64,000 nucleotides of DNA from Gelatiniphilus marinus (GTDB lineage Bacteria; Bacteroidota; Bacteroidia; Flavobacteriales; Flavobacteriaceae), in NCBI RefSeq assembly GCF_042678305.1, contig NZ_JBHUDT010000002.1, one strand, 5' to 3'. Both the position numbers and the translations under genes were made by a program. Below are positions 36,572-45,394 of this stretch, piece by piece. Within the stretch, counting starts at the first letter, position 1. Every line of letters begins with the position of its first letter. Below the pieces are notes generated by a model that was given only the letters and a program-made list of their open reading frames with translations, was not told the origin of the DNA and searched no databases.

Positions 36572-37453
36572 ATGGCATCTGGTTTTTTTGCCTTATTCGA
36601 CGACATTGCCGCTTTAATGGACGATGTGGTGGTAATGAGTAAAATAAGCACCAAAAAAACAGCAGGTATTTTGGGCGACGATTTGGCGGTAAATGCCGAA
36701 AAAGCAACAGGGTTTGTTTCGTCGCGCGAGTTGCCCGTTTTGTGGGCCATAACAAAAGGCTCATTTTTAAATAAATTAATTATTTTACCCATTGCCTTTT
36801 TGCTTAGTGCTTTTGCGCCGTGGGCAGTTACATGGGCTTTAATTTTGGGGGCTGTGTATTTAGCTTTTGAAGGCGCAGAAAAAATATACGGGTTTTTTGT
36901 GCCCCACGAACACGCTAAAGTTGAAACTAAACCTGAAAATCTTTCAAAAGAAGCTATTTTAAAAAATGAAAAAACCAAGATTAAATCGGCTATACTTACC
37001 GATTTTATTTTGTCGGTAGAAATTGTAATTATTGCTTTGGGGACGGTTTTAGGAAGACCTATTTTGTTTCAAATTATAGTGGTTTCCATTGTTGCCATTA
37101 TTGCTACCGTTGGCGTTTATGGTATTGTAGCCCTTATTGTGAGAATGGACGATTTTGGTTATAAGCTTGTAAAACTAAGCCAGAATAAAAAGAGTATTTC
37201 TAAACTAATTGGCAATTTTTTAATAAATGCATTGCCTCTTGTTATTAAAAGTTTATCGGTTATAGGTACGATAGCTTTACTATTGGTTTCGGGCGGTATT
37301 TTTGTGCATAATATTGAGTTTTTGCATCATTTTTTAGAGGTGTTGCCATCCATTTTAAGAGACTTTATTGTTGGGTTGTTGGTTGGGTTTGCGGCTGTTT
37401 TGGTGGTGAAGCTTTTTATAAGTGTTAAACGGAAATTATTTGCTGAAGAGTAA
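36572..37453 (+). CDS. DUF808 family membrane protein (YedI-like)
   Basis: A 293-residue protein with the family start ASGFFALFDDIAALMDDVVV and TKKTAGILGDDLAVNAEKAT. It has about seven membrane helices and a short soluble loop near residues 110-135. The function of the family is unknown. It is probably co-transcribed with pssA. The first copy of the palindromic repeat lies 25 nt after its stop. Confidence 0.85.
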   Translation: MASGFFALFDDIAALMDDVVVMSKISTKKTAGILGDDLAVNAEKATGFVSSRELPVLWAITKGSFLNKLIILPIAFLLSAFAPWAVTWALILGAVYLAFEGAEKIYGFFVPHEHAKVETKPENLSKEAILKNEKTKIKSAILTDFILSVEIVIIALGTVLGRPILFQIIVVSIVAIIATVGVYGIVALIVRMDDFGYKLVKLSQNKKSISKLIGNFLINALPLVIKSLSVIGTIALLLVSGGIFVHNIEFLHHFLEVLPSILRDFIVGLLVGFAAVLVVKLFISVKRKLFAEE

Positions 37454-37477
37454 CTAACAATACCTCTAGATTTGAAA

Positions 37478-37504
37478 TGGATCCCTGCCTGCGCAGGAAT
37501 GACA
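37478..37504 (+). repeat. Palindromic 27-bp repeat, copy A
   Basis: This copy has the same orientation as copy C (38011-38037) and differs from it at one base (TGGATC here, TGGATT there). The core CCTGCCTGCGCAGG folds into a hairpin with loop CTGC. It lies just after the DUF808 gene and 108 nt before copy B, which is inverted relative to it. Confidence 0.85.
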
Positions 37505-37604
37505 GACAATTTTCAAAAGACAAAAAGAATTTACCAATAATTAAAAACAATCAAATAATACTGAGTGTCTGTTCAAGATTTTTATTTATCCTAAACTCAA
37601 AATC

Positions 37605-37641
37605 CCATTATTTGTCATTCCTGCGCAGGCAGGAATCCACT
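37605..37641 (-). repeat. Left inverted repeat (copy B) of the GIY-YIG unit
   Basis: This is a 37-bp repeat containing the palindromic core at 37613-37639. Over that 27-bp core it is the exact reverse complement of copy C. It ends 19 nt before the ATG of the GIY-YIG gene, so it may carry or influence its expression signals. Confidence 0.9.
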
Positions 37642-37660
37642 CGGTTAACTAAAATTTTTA

Positions 37661-37972
37661 ATGCATAAAACCATTCATCAATATTATTTATACATTTTAA
37701 CCAATAAAACCTATGGCACATTGTACATTGGTGTTACAAACGATTTGGAGCGCAGAATGTTTGAACACAAAAACAAAATAATGGAAGGCTTTACAAAAAA
37801 ATATGGTTTATATAAACTTATGTATTTTGAAACCTATCAATATGTAAATGATGCTATTAAAAGAGAAAAGAATATGAAGAAATGGAAGCGCCAATGGAAA
37901 ATAGACTTGATTGAAAAAGAGAACCCTAATTGGAACGATTTGTCTAAAGATTGGACTTATTTAGTTGATTAG
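37661..37972 (+). CDS. Single-domain GIY-YIG nuclease
   Basis: A 103-residue protein. The GIY-YIG core is YYLYILTN followed by TLYIGVTNDLERRMFEHK; the catalytic Arg is in ERR and the metal-binding Glu is in KREKNMKKW. The length matches the stand-alone family, which has no extra DNA-binding domain. It lies alone between two inverted palindromic repeats, with no operon partner. The family's cellular role is not settled; some members act in DNA repair or mobility. Confidence 0.9.
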   Translation: MHKTIHQYYLYILTNKTYGTLYIGVTNDLERRMFEHKNKIMEGFTKKYGLYKLMYFETYQYVNDAIKREKNMKKWKRQWKIDLIEKENPNWNDLSKDWTYLVD

Positions 37973-38008
37973 AGAATCTATATAAAACTTGAAAGATCTT
38001 AACCTTTA

Positions 38009-38045
38009 AGTGGATTCCTGCCTGCGCAGGAATGACAAAAAATGG
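38009..38045 (+). repeat. Right inverted repeat (copy C) of the GIY-YIG unit
   Basis: This is the reverse complement of 37605-37641 with one mismatch. It starts 36 nt after the stop of the GIY-YIG gene. Its hairpin (TTCCTGC, CTGC loop, GCAGGAA) could also act as a transcript end. The sequence from here to 38171 shows no gene. Confidence 0.9.
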
Positions 38046-38171
38046 TTACGTATAAGAATAGTGCCGTTTTGTGTCTGAGGGTTTTCCGCAGGAAAATCAG
38101 AAATTAACAAACGAGCAACTAACCTTGGTTCAGCAAAAACTAGCAATTTTTTATATGATACTGTGTTGTGC

Positions 38172-38693
38172 TTAGTTTTTTATTTTTTCAAATTTATATT
38201 CATATATTCCATGATTTCCGTTACCTAAAAATAGAATAGCTCCTTCACTCTCAAAACCGTCAACCAAAATTAAATTTCCGTCTTTATCATTACCTAAAAT
38301 AGTTTTCTGTTCGTTCCGAATGTAATAAATAGGATAAAATGGTATAAGTTTCAAATCTCGGTCAATAGAAAAATATGGTTTTTTTATCTTTCCAGGAAGA
38401 TTATATTCTTCTAAAACAGAATCTTGGTTAATAAGTTTAATGTTTAGTATTTGTTCTTTTAACAGTGTTATTTTCACGTTTGAGTGGTCTGATTCTTTGT
38501 GTTTAGTTAGAATAAACCATAGGTTATTCCCCTCAGATGTTTTATTTCTGTTACTGTAAATTCCATTAAGATTGTCTTCGCTAAATTCTGAAACTTCTGT
38601 TGAACTATTACGAATTAATTTCTTTGTCGAAATACAACTCGAAGAGAATATTAAGGTAAGTAAAAGTAGTTTGTAAATGTGTTCAGATTTCAT
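38172..38693 (-). CDS. Small lipoprotein of unknown function
   Basis: A 173-residue protein with a lipoprotein signal (YKLLLLTLIFSSSC, Cys20). The rest is polar and beta-rich, with NGIYSNRNKTSEGNNLW near residue 45 and GNGNHGIYEYKFEKI at the end. I recognise no family. It is likely attached to the outer or inner membrane facing the periplasm. It lies downstream of lptB on the same strand, separated by a hairpin. Confidence 0.65.
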   Translation of the reverse strand: MKSEHIYKLLLLTLIFSSSCISTKKLIRNSSTEVSEFSEDNLNGIYSNRNKTSEGNNLWFILTKHKESDHSNVKITLLKEQILNIKLINQDSVLEEYNLPGKIKKPYFSIDRDLKLIPFYPIYYIRNEQKTILGNDKDGNLILVDGFESEGAILFLGNGNHGIYEYKFEKIKN

Positions 38694-38747
38694 TTTTCAA
38701 AATAAGCACAACTTGTGGACAACCATATAAATTAGCTAAAAAAAAAT

Positions 38748-38765
38748 CAAATAAGCCTTAGGCTT
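38748..38765 (-). terminator. Possible terminator after lptB
   Basis: Read on the minus strand, AAGCC and GGCTT form a short stem directly after the lptB stop. A run of nine T follows a few bases later. The stem is short, so the call is weak. Confidence 0.4.
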
Positions 38766-39506
38766 TTAGTCGCGAATCTTTTTCTTTCGAAGCTCAAAAT
38801 TTTGCCCTAAATACACTTTGCGTACCATTTCGTCTTCGGCCAATTCTTCGGGTTTTCCGGCTTTAAGAATACCGCCTTCAAACATTAGATAGGTTCTGTC
38901 TGTAATGGCCAGGGTCTCTTGCACGTTGTGGTCTGTAATAAGAATGCCGATATTCTTTTTGGTAAGTTGGGCCACGATACGCTGAATATCCTCAACCGCC
39001 ACAGGATCTACACCGGCAAAAGGCTCGTCTAATAAAATAAAACTTGGGTCGGTGGCCAGAGCTCGTGCAATTTCGGTACGCCGGCGCTCGCCACCAGAGA
39101 GTAGATCGCCACGGTTTTTGCGAATATGCCCAAGGCCAAACTCCTCGATAAGCGATTCCATTTTAAGCTGCTGTTCTTTTTTGCTGAGTTTGGTAAGTTG
39201 TAAAACGCTTAATATATTGTCTTCAATACTCAGTTTTCTAAACACCGATGCTTCTTGTGCCAAATATCCAATACCGTTTTGGGCACGTTTGTACATGGGG
39301 TATTTGGTAATTTCGGTATCATCTAAAAAAATATGGCCACCATTGGGTTTTATTAATCCCACGATCATATAAAATGAAGTAGTTTTACCGGCACCGTTTG
39401 GTCCGAGAAGTCCAACAATTTCACCTTGTTTTACCTCAAGGGAAACATCTTTTACCACTTTTCGCCCGCTGTAGGACTTCATTAAATTTTCGGCTCTTAA
39501 AATCAT
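38766..39506 (-). CDS. lptB: LPS export ABC transporter ATPase LptB
   Basis: A 246-residue ATPase. Walker A is GLLGPNGAGKTTSFYMI (about 33-49), the signature is LSGGERRRTEIARALA (about 136-151) and Walker B is FILLDEPFAGVDP. The start ILRAENLMKSYSGRKVVKDV and the AGVDP loop are typical of LptB. With LptFG it extracts lipopolysaccharide from the inner membrane. It lies 74 nt downstream of the AhpD-like gene, on the same strand as tatC and kdsD. Confidence 0.93.
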   Translation of the reverse strand: MILRAENLMKSYSGRKVVKDVSLEVKQGEIVGLLGPNGAGKTTSFYMIVGLIKPNGGHIFLDDTEITKYPMYKRAQNGIGYLAQEASVFRKLSIEDNILSVLQLTKLSKKEQQLKMESLIEEFGLGHIRKNRGDLLSGGERRRTEIARALATDPSFILLDEPFAGVDPVAVEDIQRIVAQLTKKNIGILITDHNVQETLAITDRTYLMFEGGILKAGKPEELAEDEMVRKVYLGQNFELRKKKIRD

Positions 39507-39580
39507 AGTTTAAATACTGAACGCTAAAAATAGTAAAATCATATAGACTATTGTAGCTAAGGTGTTATTTTATCTTAGGT

Positions 39581-39928
39581 TTAACTTTGTTGTTCTAACG
39601 CGTCCCAATACTCATAAGCACGACGCAAATGCGGAATTACAATGGTTCCGCCAATTAAGTTGGCAATACTTAAGGTTTCAACAACTTGTGCTTTTGGAAT
39701 GCCTTCTTTATAGCAGGTTTCAAGGTGGTATTTTACGCAGTCGTCGCAGCGTAAAACCATGGAGGCCACCAAGCCTAAAAGCTCTTTTGTTTTAATATCT
39801 AAGGCGCCTTCCGCGAAAGCGTTGGTATCTAAATTAAAGATGCGTTTTATAACTTTATTGTTATCGGCAAGAATTTTATCGTTCATTCTCTGGCGATATT
39901 CATTAAATTCGGTAACGATATCAGACAT
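39581..39928 (-). CDS. Carboxymuconolactone decarboxylase / AhpD-like protein
   Basis: A 115-residue helical protein. The redox motif is CDDCVKYH (CxxCxxxH), the AhpD-type active site, preceded by ALDIKTKELLGLVASMV. This suggests a small thiol peroxidase or disulfide reductase rather than a true decarboxylase. Its start overlaps the end of tatC by 8 nt, so it is co-translated with it. Confidence 0.87.
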   Translation of the reverse strand: MSDIVTEFNEYRQRMNDKILADNNKVIKRIFNLDTNAFAEGALDIKTKELLGLVASMVLRCDDCVKYHLETCYKEGIPKAQVVETLSIANLIGGTIVIPHLRRAYEYWDALEQQS

Positions 39929-40745
39929 GTTGTTTTTCTTTTTTCTTTTGATTTTTAACGACTACTTTAGAAATGTAAATGCTAACTTGATATAATATTA
40001 AAATAGGAATTGCAACAATAACTTGGCTTACAATATCTGGAGGTGTTATAATTGCAGAAAGGATTAATACAACAACAAGTGCATATTTTCTGTATTTCCT
40101 TAATATTTCTGGCGTAACCAAACCTATTTTAGTGAAAAAATAGATGATAATGGGTAGCTCGAAAATCAATCCTGCAGCCAAGGCTGAGTTTCGCACTAAA
40201 GCTATATATGAACTTATATCGATTTGATTATCAACAATTTTTGAAATACTATAATTTGCTAAAAAGTTAAGTGATAGAGGTGTTACAATATAGTATCCAA
40301 ATAATACACCGATAAAAAATAAGAGTGATGAAATGATTATAAAACCACGCGAATGTTTACGCTCGTTTGCATGTAAGCCGGGGCTAATAAATTTCCATAA
40401 TTGGTAAATAACGTAGGGGAACGATATGATGAAACCGCCTAAAATTGCCGTCCAAATATCTGCTGAAAACTGTCCGCCCATAGTACGGTTTTGTATCATC
40501 ATGGGCATTTCTTCAGCACAAAACGTAGTTTCAACACCTATAAAATTTGCACCATGGCACAAAAACTCATAGGTTGGAAAACTCATTTCCAGTGGTGCAA
40601 AAATAATTCTATCAAAAACAAAACGGCTAAAAATAAAAACCAAAGTTGCTACAATAATAACAGCTAAAACGATTCTTATTAAATGCCAACGTAAATCTTC
40701 AAGATGATCTAAAAAAGACATCTCATTAATATCTTTTTTAGCCAT
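39921..40745 (-). CDS. tatC: Twin-arginine translocase subunit TatC
   Basis: A 274-residue membrane protein with about six helices. The N-terminus (MSFLDHLEDLRWHLIRI) is the conserved signal-peptide-binding face of TatC, and the later FIISFPYVIYQLWKFISPGL is also typical. It has an insert between the first two helices (about residues 50-85) with Cys residues (FLCHGANF, TTFCAEEM), as in Bacteroidetes. It exports folded proteins together with TatA. It overlaps kdsD by 1 nt. Confidence 0.92.
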   Translation of the reverse strand: MAKKDINEMSFLDHLEDLRWHLIRIVLAVIIVATLVFIFSRFVFDRIIFAPLEMSFPTYEFLCHGANFIGVETTFCAEEMPMMIQNRTMGGQFSADIWTAILGGFIISFPYVIYQLWKFISPGLHANERKHSRGFIIISSLLFFIGVLFGYYIVTPLSLNFLANYSISKIVDNQIDISSYIALVRNSALAAGLIFELPIIIYFFTKIGLVTPEILRKYRKYALVVVLILSAIITPPDIVSQVIVAIPILILYQVSIYISKVVVKNQKKKEKQHV

Positions 40746-41710
40746 TACAAAATACCTTCTTTAATTAAATCGTGCAAATGCACCACTCCGGCGTATAGGC
40801 CATTGTCTTCAACAAGCAATTGCGAGATACCGTTGGTTTCCATAACTTCCAGGGCATCAACAGCCATAGCATCTACATTGATGTGTTTTGGGTTGGGGCT
40901 CATAATATCTTTGGCGGTTAAAGCAGAAAAATCGTTAACTTTGGTTAACATTCTACGTAAATCGCCATCGGTAATTATACCAATAATTTTTCCGTTTTCA
41001 ACAACAGCAGTAACGCCCAGCATTTTTTCGGTAATTTCAATAATTATGTTTTTAATGCTGGTGTTTGGCATAACTTGTGGTTTTTCGTTTACCGATGAGA
41101 TATCGCTAACCCTTAAATACAATTTCTTTCCTAAAGCGCCACCGGGGTGGTATTTGGCAAAATCGTTACTCGAAAAGCCTCGAAGTTCCAATAAGCATAC
41201 GGCAAGTGCATCGCCAATAACCAATTGTGCGGTGGTGCTGGTTGTAGGTGCTAAATTATTAGGACAAGCTTCTTGCTCTACATAAGCGTTTAGAACAAAA
41301 TCTGCCTGTTGCCCTAAAAACGAATCGGTATTGCCCGTAATGGCAATCATTTTGTTCTTGGCACTTTTTATTAAAGGAACCAAAACCTTGATTTCGGGCG
41401 TGTTGCCGCTTTTCGAGATGCAAATTACCACATCGTCTTTAAGAATTAAGCCTAAATCGCCATGAATAGCATCGGCGGCATGCATAAAAATAGCGGGCGT
41501 ACCAGTAGAATTTAATGTGGCTACAATCTTGTTTGCTATAATGGCACTTTTACCAATACCGGTAATAATTACGCGTCCTTTAGAATTGTAAATTAGCTTA
41601 ACGGCCTGCGCAAAATCATCGGTTACAAGGCTGGCTAAGTTAGAAATAGCCTTGCTTTCCATTTCAATGGTATGTTTTGCTGTATCAATAATAGAGATTC
41701 CGTCTTTCAA
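40745..41710 (-). CDS. kdsD: Arabinose-5-phosphate isomerase (KdsD/KpsF)
   Basis: A 321-residue protein with an SIS sugar-phosphate isomerase domain (VIITGIGKSAIIANKIVATL, FMHAADAIHGDLG, CISKSGNTPE). Two CBS domains follow in residues about 205-320. The enzyme interconverts ribulose-5-phosphate and arabinose-5-phosphate, the first step to Kdo for LPS. The CBS pair is a regulatory module. It is the first gene of the kdsD-tatC-ahpD-like run and is divergent from recQ. Confidence 0.92.
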   Translation of the reverse strand: MKDGISIIDTAKHTIEMESKAISNLASLVTDDFAQAVKLIYNSKGRVIITGIGKSAIIANKIVATLNSTGTPAIFMHAADAIHGDLGLILKDDVVICISKSGNTPEIKVLVPLIKSAKNKMIAITGNTDSFLGQQADFVLNAYVEQEACPNNLAPTTSTTAQLVIGDALAVCLLELRGFSSNDFAKYHPGGALGKKLYLRVSDISSVNEKPQVMPNTSIKNIIIEITEKMLGVTAVVENGKIIGIITDGDLRRMLTKVNDFSALTAKDIMSPNPKHINVDAMAVDALEVMETNGISQLLVEDNGLYAGVVHLHDLIKEGIL

Positions 41711-41915
41711 AATTTATTATTTTTTTTTGTTGATGCATTAAAGATTTTGTTATCTTTAAATGTTAAACCAGTTTGAATTTATTTTGTAGATTCGAATTTG
41801 GTTACAAAACTAACGAAAAAAACATGAGGGTTCTCTAAATACACTACCAAATATAACCAGAGTAAATTTTACATTAGTGTATTTTCAATTGTGTAAATTA
41901 ATTTTTATTTAATAC

Positions 41916-44120
41916 ATGTTAACAGCCAATAGTGACATTCATGCTGCACTAAAAAAGTATTTTGGGTTTAACAAATTCAAAGGATTGCAGGAAGAAGTCG
42001 TAAAAAGTATTCTATCAAGAAACCATACCTTTGTAATTATGCCAACGGGCGGCGGAAAATCGCTCTGTTACCAACTCCCAGCATTAATGCAAGACGGCAC
42101 AGCTATAGTAGTGTCTCCGTTAATCGCTTTAATGAAAAACCAGGTCGATGCCATTCGAGGCCTTTCCAACGAAGAAGGTGTGGCTCATGTATTAAATTCA
42201 TCCTTAAATAAAACCGAAGTAAAACGCGTAAAGGAAGATATTGTTAACGGTATAACTAAATTACTTTATGTCGCCCCAGAATCGTTAACCAAAGATGAAA
42301 ATGTTGATTTCTTAAGAAGTGTAAAAGTGTCTTTTATGGCCATAGACGAAGCCCATTGTATTAGCGAATGGGGGCACGATTTTAGACCCGAATACAGAAA
42401 TTTAAGGCATATTGCTAAGCGTATTGGCGATGATATACCAATTATAGGATTAACGGCAACAGCTACCCCAAAGGTACAAGAAGACATTATAAAAAACCTT
42501 GGTATTACCGGGGCTAAAACATTTAAAGCCTCGTTTAACAGACCTAATTTATATTACGAAGTAAGACCGAAAACCAAAAATGTAGATGCCGATATTATTA
42601 GATTTATAAAACAAAATGATGGCAAGTCTGGTATAGTATATTGTTTAAGCCGAAAACGAGTTGAAGAGTTAGCACAAGTACTACAGGTAAATGGCATTAA
42701 AGCAGTGCCATATCATGCCGGTTTAGATGCCAAAACCAGATCCAGCCACCAAGATAAATTCTTAATGGAAGATGTAGATGTTGTGGTGGCAACTATTGCC
42801 TTTGGGATGGGTATCGATAAACCCGATGTGCGGTTTGTAATCCATCACGATATTCCAAAAAGCATAGAAAGCTATTACCAAGAAACCGGTCGTGCAGGTC
42901 GCGATGGGGGCGAAGGCCATTGTTTGGCGTATTACGCTTATAAAGACATTGAGAAATTAGAAAAATTTATGTCTGGTAAGCCCGTTGCCGAACAAGAAAT
43001 AGGGCAGGCATTATTGCAAGAAGTTGTTGCTTTCGCCGAAACATCAATATCGCGTAGAAAATTCATTCTGCATTATTTTGGAGAAGCCTTCGATAACAAA
43101 ACAGGCGAAGGAGGCGATATGGACGACAATGTGCGTTACCCTAAAAAACAAAAAGAAGCTAAAGACAACGCTAAGTTGCTTTTACAGACTATTGATAAAA
43201 CCAACGAAAAATATAAATCCAAAGATTTAGTAAACGTACTTACCGGTAAAGAAAACGCCTTGATTAATTCGCATAAAACCAACGAACAAGATTTTTTTGG
43301 CAAAGGCAAAAACCACAACAATAAATATTGGATGGCATTGCTAAGGCAAGTGCTGGTTGCCGGATACCTTAAAAAAGACATTGAAACTTACGGCGTTATA
43401 AAATTAACAGATTCCGGAAGGGAATTTATTAAAAAACCAGTATCGTTTATGATGACCGAAGACCATATTTTTGAAGGCGAGCAAGAAGATGGAACCATAA
43501 TAACCGCCCAAAAAGGCGGCGGAGCAGTGGCCGACAATGTACTTATGGTGCTGCTTAAGGATTTGCGTAAAAAAAATGCCAAAAAACTAGGCGTCCCTCC
43601 GTTTGTAATTTTTCAAGACCCCTCGTTAGAAGATATGGCTTTAAAGTACCCAATTACCATGTCCGAGCTTAGTAACGTGCATGGTGTTGGAGATGGAAAA
43701 GCAAAAAAATACGGTAAAGATTTTATCGGTCTTATTTCAAAATACGTAGAAGAAAACGATATTACACGTCCAGACGATTTGGTGGTAAAATCTACTGGGA
43801 GCAACTCTGCAAATAAATTATATATTATTCAGAATGTAGACAGGAAATTGCCCTTAGATGATATTGCATCATCTAAAAACATGTCTATGGAAGATTTTAT
43901 AAAAGAAATGGAAGCCATAGTATATTCTGGCACCAAGCTTAATATAGATTATTGGATTGACGAGATTTTAGATGAAGACCAACAAGAGGAAATACACGAC
44001 TATTTTATGGAATCCAATTCAGATAGTATAGCCGAAGCCATTGAAGAGTTTGATGGCGATTACGATGATGAGGAATTGCGCCTATACCGTATAAAGTTTA
44101 TTAGTGAAGTTGCTAATTAA
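41916..44120 (+). CDS. recQ: ATP-dependent DNA helicase RecQ
   Basis: A 734-residue helicase. Walker A is MPTGGGKSLCYQLPA (about 40-54), the Walker B box is DEAH (about 141-144) and motif VI is QETGRAGRDG. RecQ-C and winged-helix regions follow, then an HRDC-type segment near 540-620 (MSELSNVHGVGDGKAKKYG). It unwinds recombination intermediates and stalled forks. The acidic tail of about 100 residues (EEFDGDYDDEELRLYRI) is beyond the usual E. coli length. It is divergent from kdsD with a 205-bp gap that shows no other gene. Confidence 0.94.
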   Translation: MLTANSDIHAALKKYFGFNKFKGLQEEVVKSILSRNHTFVIMPTGGGKSLCYQLPALMQDGTAIVVSPLIALMKNQVDAIRGLSNEEGVAHVLNSSLNKTEVKRVKEDIVNGITKLLYVAPESLTKDENVDFLRSVKVSFMAIDEAHCISEWGHDFRPEYRNLRHIAKRIGDDIPIIGLTATATPKVQEDIIKNLGITGAKTFKASFNRPNLYYEVRPKTKNVDADIIRFIKQNDGKSGIVYCLSRKRVEELAQVLQVNGIKAVPYHAGLDAKTRSSHQDKFLMEDVDVVVATIAFGMGIDKPDVRFVIHHDIPKSIESYYQETGRAGRDGGEGHCLAYYAYKDIEKLEKFMSGKPVAEQEIGQALLQEVVAFAETSISRRKFILHYFGEAFDNKTGEGGDMDDNVRYPKKQKEAKDNAKLLLQTIDKTNEKYKSKDLVNVLTGKENALINSHKTNEQDFFGKGKNHNNKYWMALLRQVLVAGYLKKDIETYGVIKLTDSGREFIKKPVSFMMTEDHIFEGEQEDGTIITAQKGGGAVADNVLMVLLKDLRKKNAKKLGVPPFVIFQDPSLEDMALKYPITMSELSNVHGVGDGKAKKYGKDFIGLISKYVEENDITRPDDLVVKSTGSNSANKLYIIQNVDRKLPLDDIASSKNMSMEDFIKEMEAIVYSGTKLNIDYWIDEILDEDQQEEIHDYFMESNSDSIAEAIEEFDGDYDDEELRLYRIKFISEVAN

Positions 44121-44263
44121 CGCTTAAGGGGCTCAAAGTTCCAAGCAAGGCCTAAAAGCAATTCAATGCTTCAAAATTGATAATCTTCCCATATCAATCT
44201 TTGCAACTTTGTTTCCCGGTAACTTTTGATTCTCCTTCAAACAGAAAATCGTTAATCATTTCT

Positions 44264-44271
44264 TATATTTG
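44264..44271 (+). promoter_or_regulatory. -7 box of the cyclophilin-FKBP gene
   Basis: TATATTTG matches TAnnTTTG exactly and ends 24 nt before the ATG at 44296, the same spacing as at the polysaccharide promoter. No good TTG is seen about 20 nt upstream. Confidence 0.45.
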
Positions 44272-44295
44272 CTGCTTCAAATAAAAAAACAAAAA

Positions 44296-45228
44296 ATGCA
44301 AGACGGATTATACGCTAAATTCAACACAACAAAAGGAGAAATTCTTGTTGCTTTAGAATACCAAAAAACCCCAGGAACAGTAGGTAACTTTGTTGCCTTG
44401 GCAGAAGGAAACCTTGAAAACGAGGTAAAACCACAAGGCACACCATATTATAATGGTTTAAAATTCCATAGGGTTATTCCAGATTTTATGATTCAGGGCG
44501 GTTGCCCACTAGGTTCTGGATCTGGTAACCCCGGCTACCAGTTTGACGACGAGTTTCACCCAGACTTAAAACACGACGCGCCAGGTGTGTTATCTATGGC
44601 AAATGCAGGTCCGGGAACCAACGGTAGCCAGTTTTTTATAACCCATGTAGAAACCCCCTGGTTAGATAACAACCATACGGTTTTTGGAAAAGTACAACAA
44701 GGGCAAGACATTGTTGATGCCATTGCCCAAGGCGATGTTATTGAAAGTTTGCAAATTATCAGGGTTGGTGCACATGCCGAAGCTTATAATGCTGTAGAAG
44801 CATTTAGAACCTTTGAAGGTTCAAGAGAAAAAAGATTGGCAGAAGCAAAGGCACTAGCTGATGCAGAATTAGATAAAATCGCTGCAGGTTTTAACAAAAC
44901 CAATAGTGGACTGCGCTATCAAATTATACAACAAGGCAACGGTGCAAAAGCCCAAAAAGGCCAAACCGTATCGGTACACTACAAAGGCCAATTAGCCGAT
45001 GGTACGGTATTCGATTCTTCTTATAAACGCAAACAACCATTAGAGTTTCCCGTTGGAGTAGGACAGGTTATTCCAGGCTGGGACGAAGGTATTTGTTTAT
45101 TAAACGTTGGCGACAAAGCGCGTCTGGTTATACCCAGCCATTTAGGCTATGGCAGCCAAGGTGCTGGCGGTATAATTCCTCCTGATGCGACTTTAATTTT
45201 CGATGTAGAATTAATGGATGTAAAGTAA
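44296..45228 (+). CDS. Dual-domain peptidyl-prolyl isomerase (cyclophilin plus FKBP)
   Basis: A 310-residue cytoplasmic protein. The cyclophilin half spans about residues 3-165 (FHRVIPDFMIQGG, GPGTNGSQFFIT, WLDNNHTVFGKV). A charged helical linker follows, then an FKBP domain (about 205-310: SVHYKGQLADGTVFDSS, GQVIPGWDEGI, GYGSQGAGGIIPP). Both folds catalyse proline isomerisation. Such dual-family immunophilins are known from Flavobacterium. I chose the ATG at 44296 (MQDGLYAKF) because it follows the -7 box and starts the cyclophilin strand; an upstream in-frame start would add 9 lysine-rich residues. Confidence 0.92.
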   Translation: MQDGLYAKFNTTKGEILVALEYQKTPGTVGNFVALAEGNLENEVKPQGTPYYNGLKFHRVIPDFMIQGGCPLGSGSGNPGYQFDDEFHPDLKHDAPGVLSMANAGPGTNGSQFFITHVETPWLDNNHTVFGKVQQGQDIVDAIAQGDVIESLQIIRVGAHAEAYNAVEAFRTFEGSREKRLAEAKALADAELDKIAAGFNKTNSGLRYQIIQQGNGAKAQKGQTVSVHYKGQLADGTVFDSSYKRKQPLEFPVGVGQVIPGWDEGICLLNVGDKARLVIPSHLGYGSQGAGGIIPPDATLIFDVELMDVK

Positions 45229-45287
45229 AGCGCATTAGCTTTTTTAATAGTTTACAAACAGATTAAATTACAAAAATAACATGTTTT

Positions 45288-45314
45288 AAAACACCCTTTT
45301 TTGGGTGTTTTTTT
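45288..45314 (+). terminator. Rho-independent terminator after the cyclophilin-FKBP gene
   Basis: The stem AAAACACCC/GGGTGTTTT (45288-45296 with 45303-45311) has a six-T loop and is followed by T residues. It lies 60 nt after the stop codon. Confidence 0.8.
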
Positions 45315-45394
45315 GTTTTAACCCCTTAGGCTAATTTTCTACTACTTTATCGAAAATATTTACAGCCAAATTAAAGTAGCCATATTTTTGACTT

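Larger units (their letters stand above)
37605..38045. mobile_element. Candidate small mobile element: GIY-YIG gene between 37-bp inverted repeats
   Basis: Bases 37605-37641 and 38009-38045 are inverted copies that match at 36 of 37 positions, the mismatch being at 37610. They enclose only the GIY-YIG nuclease gene, giving a 441-bp unit. Each end contains a hairpin with stem TTCCTGC/GCAGGAA and loop CTGC. No target duplication is obvious outside the ends. A nearby lone copy (37478-37504) shows the repeat also exists without the gene. Confidence 0.55.

Noticed and set aside
36532..36978. 148-codon minus-strand open frame over the DUF808 gene
   Set aside because: The opposite strand carries a clear DUF808 family protein in the same place. 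The antisense frame has low-complexity composition.
37477..37668. 63-codon open frame across repeats A and B
   Set aside because: It reads through the two palindromic repeats (MDPCLRRNDR and SFLRRQEST), a familiar translation artefact of such repeats. There is no independent support for a protein.
45383..45390. TATTTTTG as promoter of the hypothetical gene at 45395
   Set aside because: It lies only 4 nt before the ATG, too close for a normal leader, and has no -33 box. It is mentioned with that gene but not called as a promoter.
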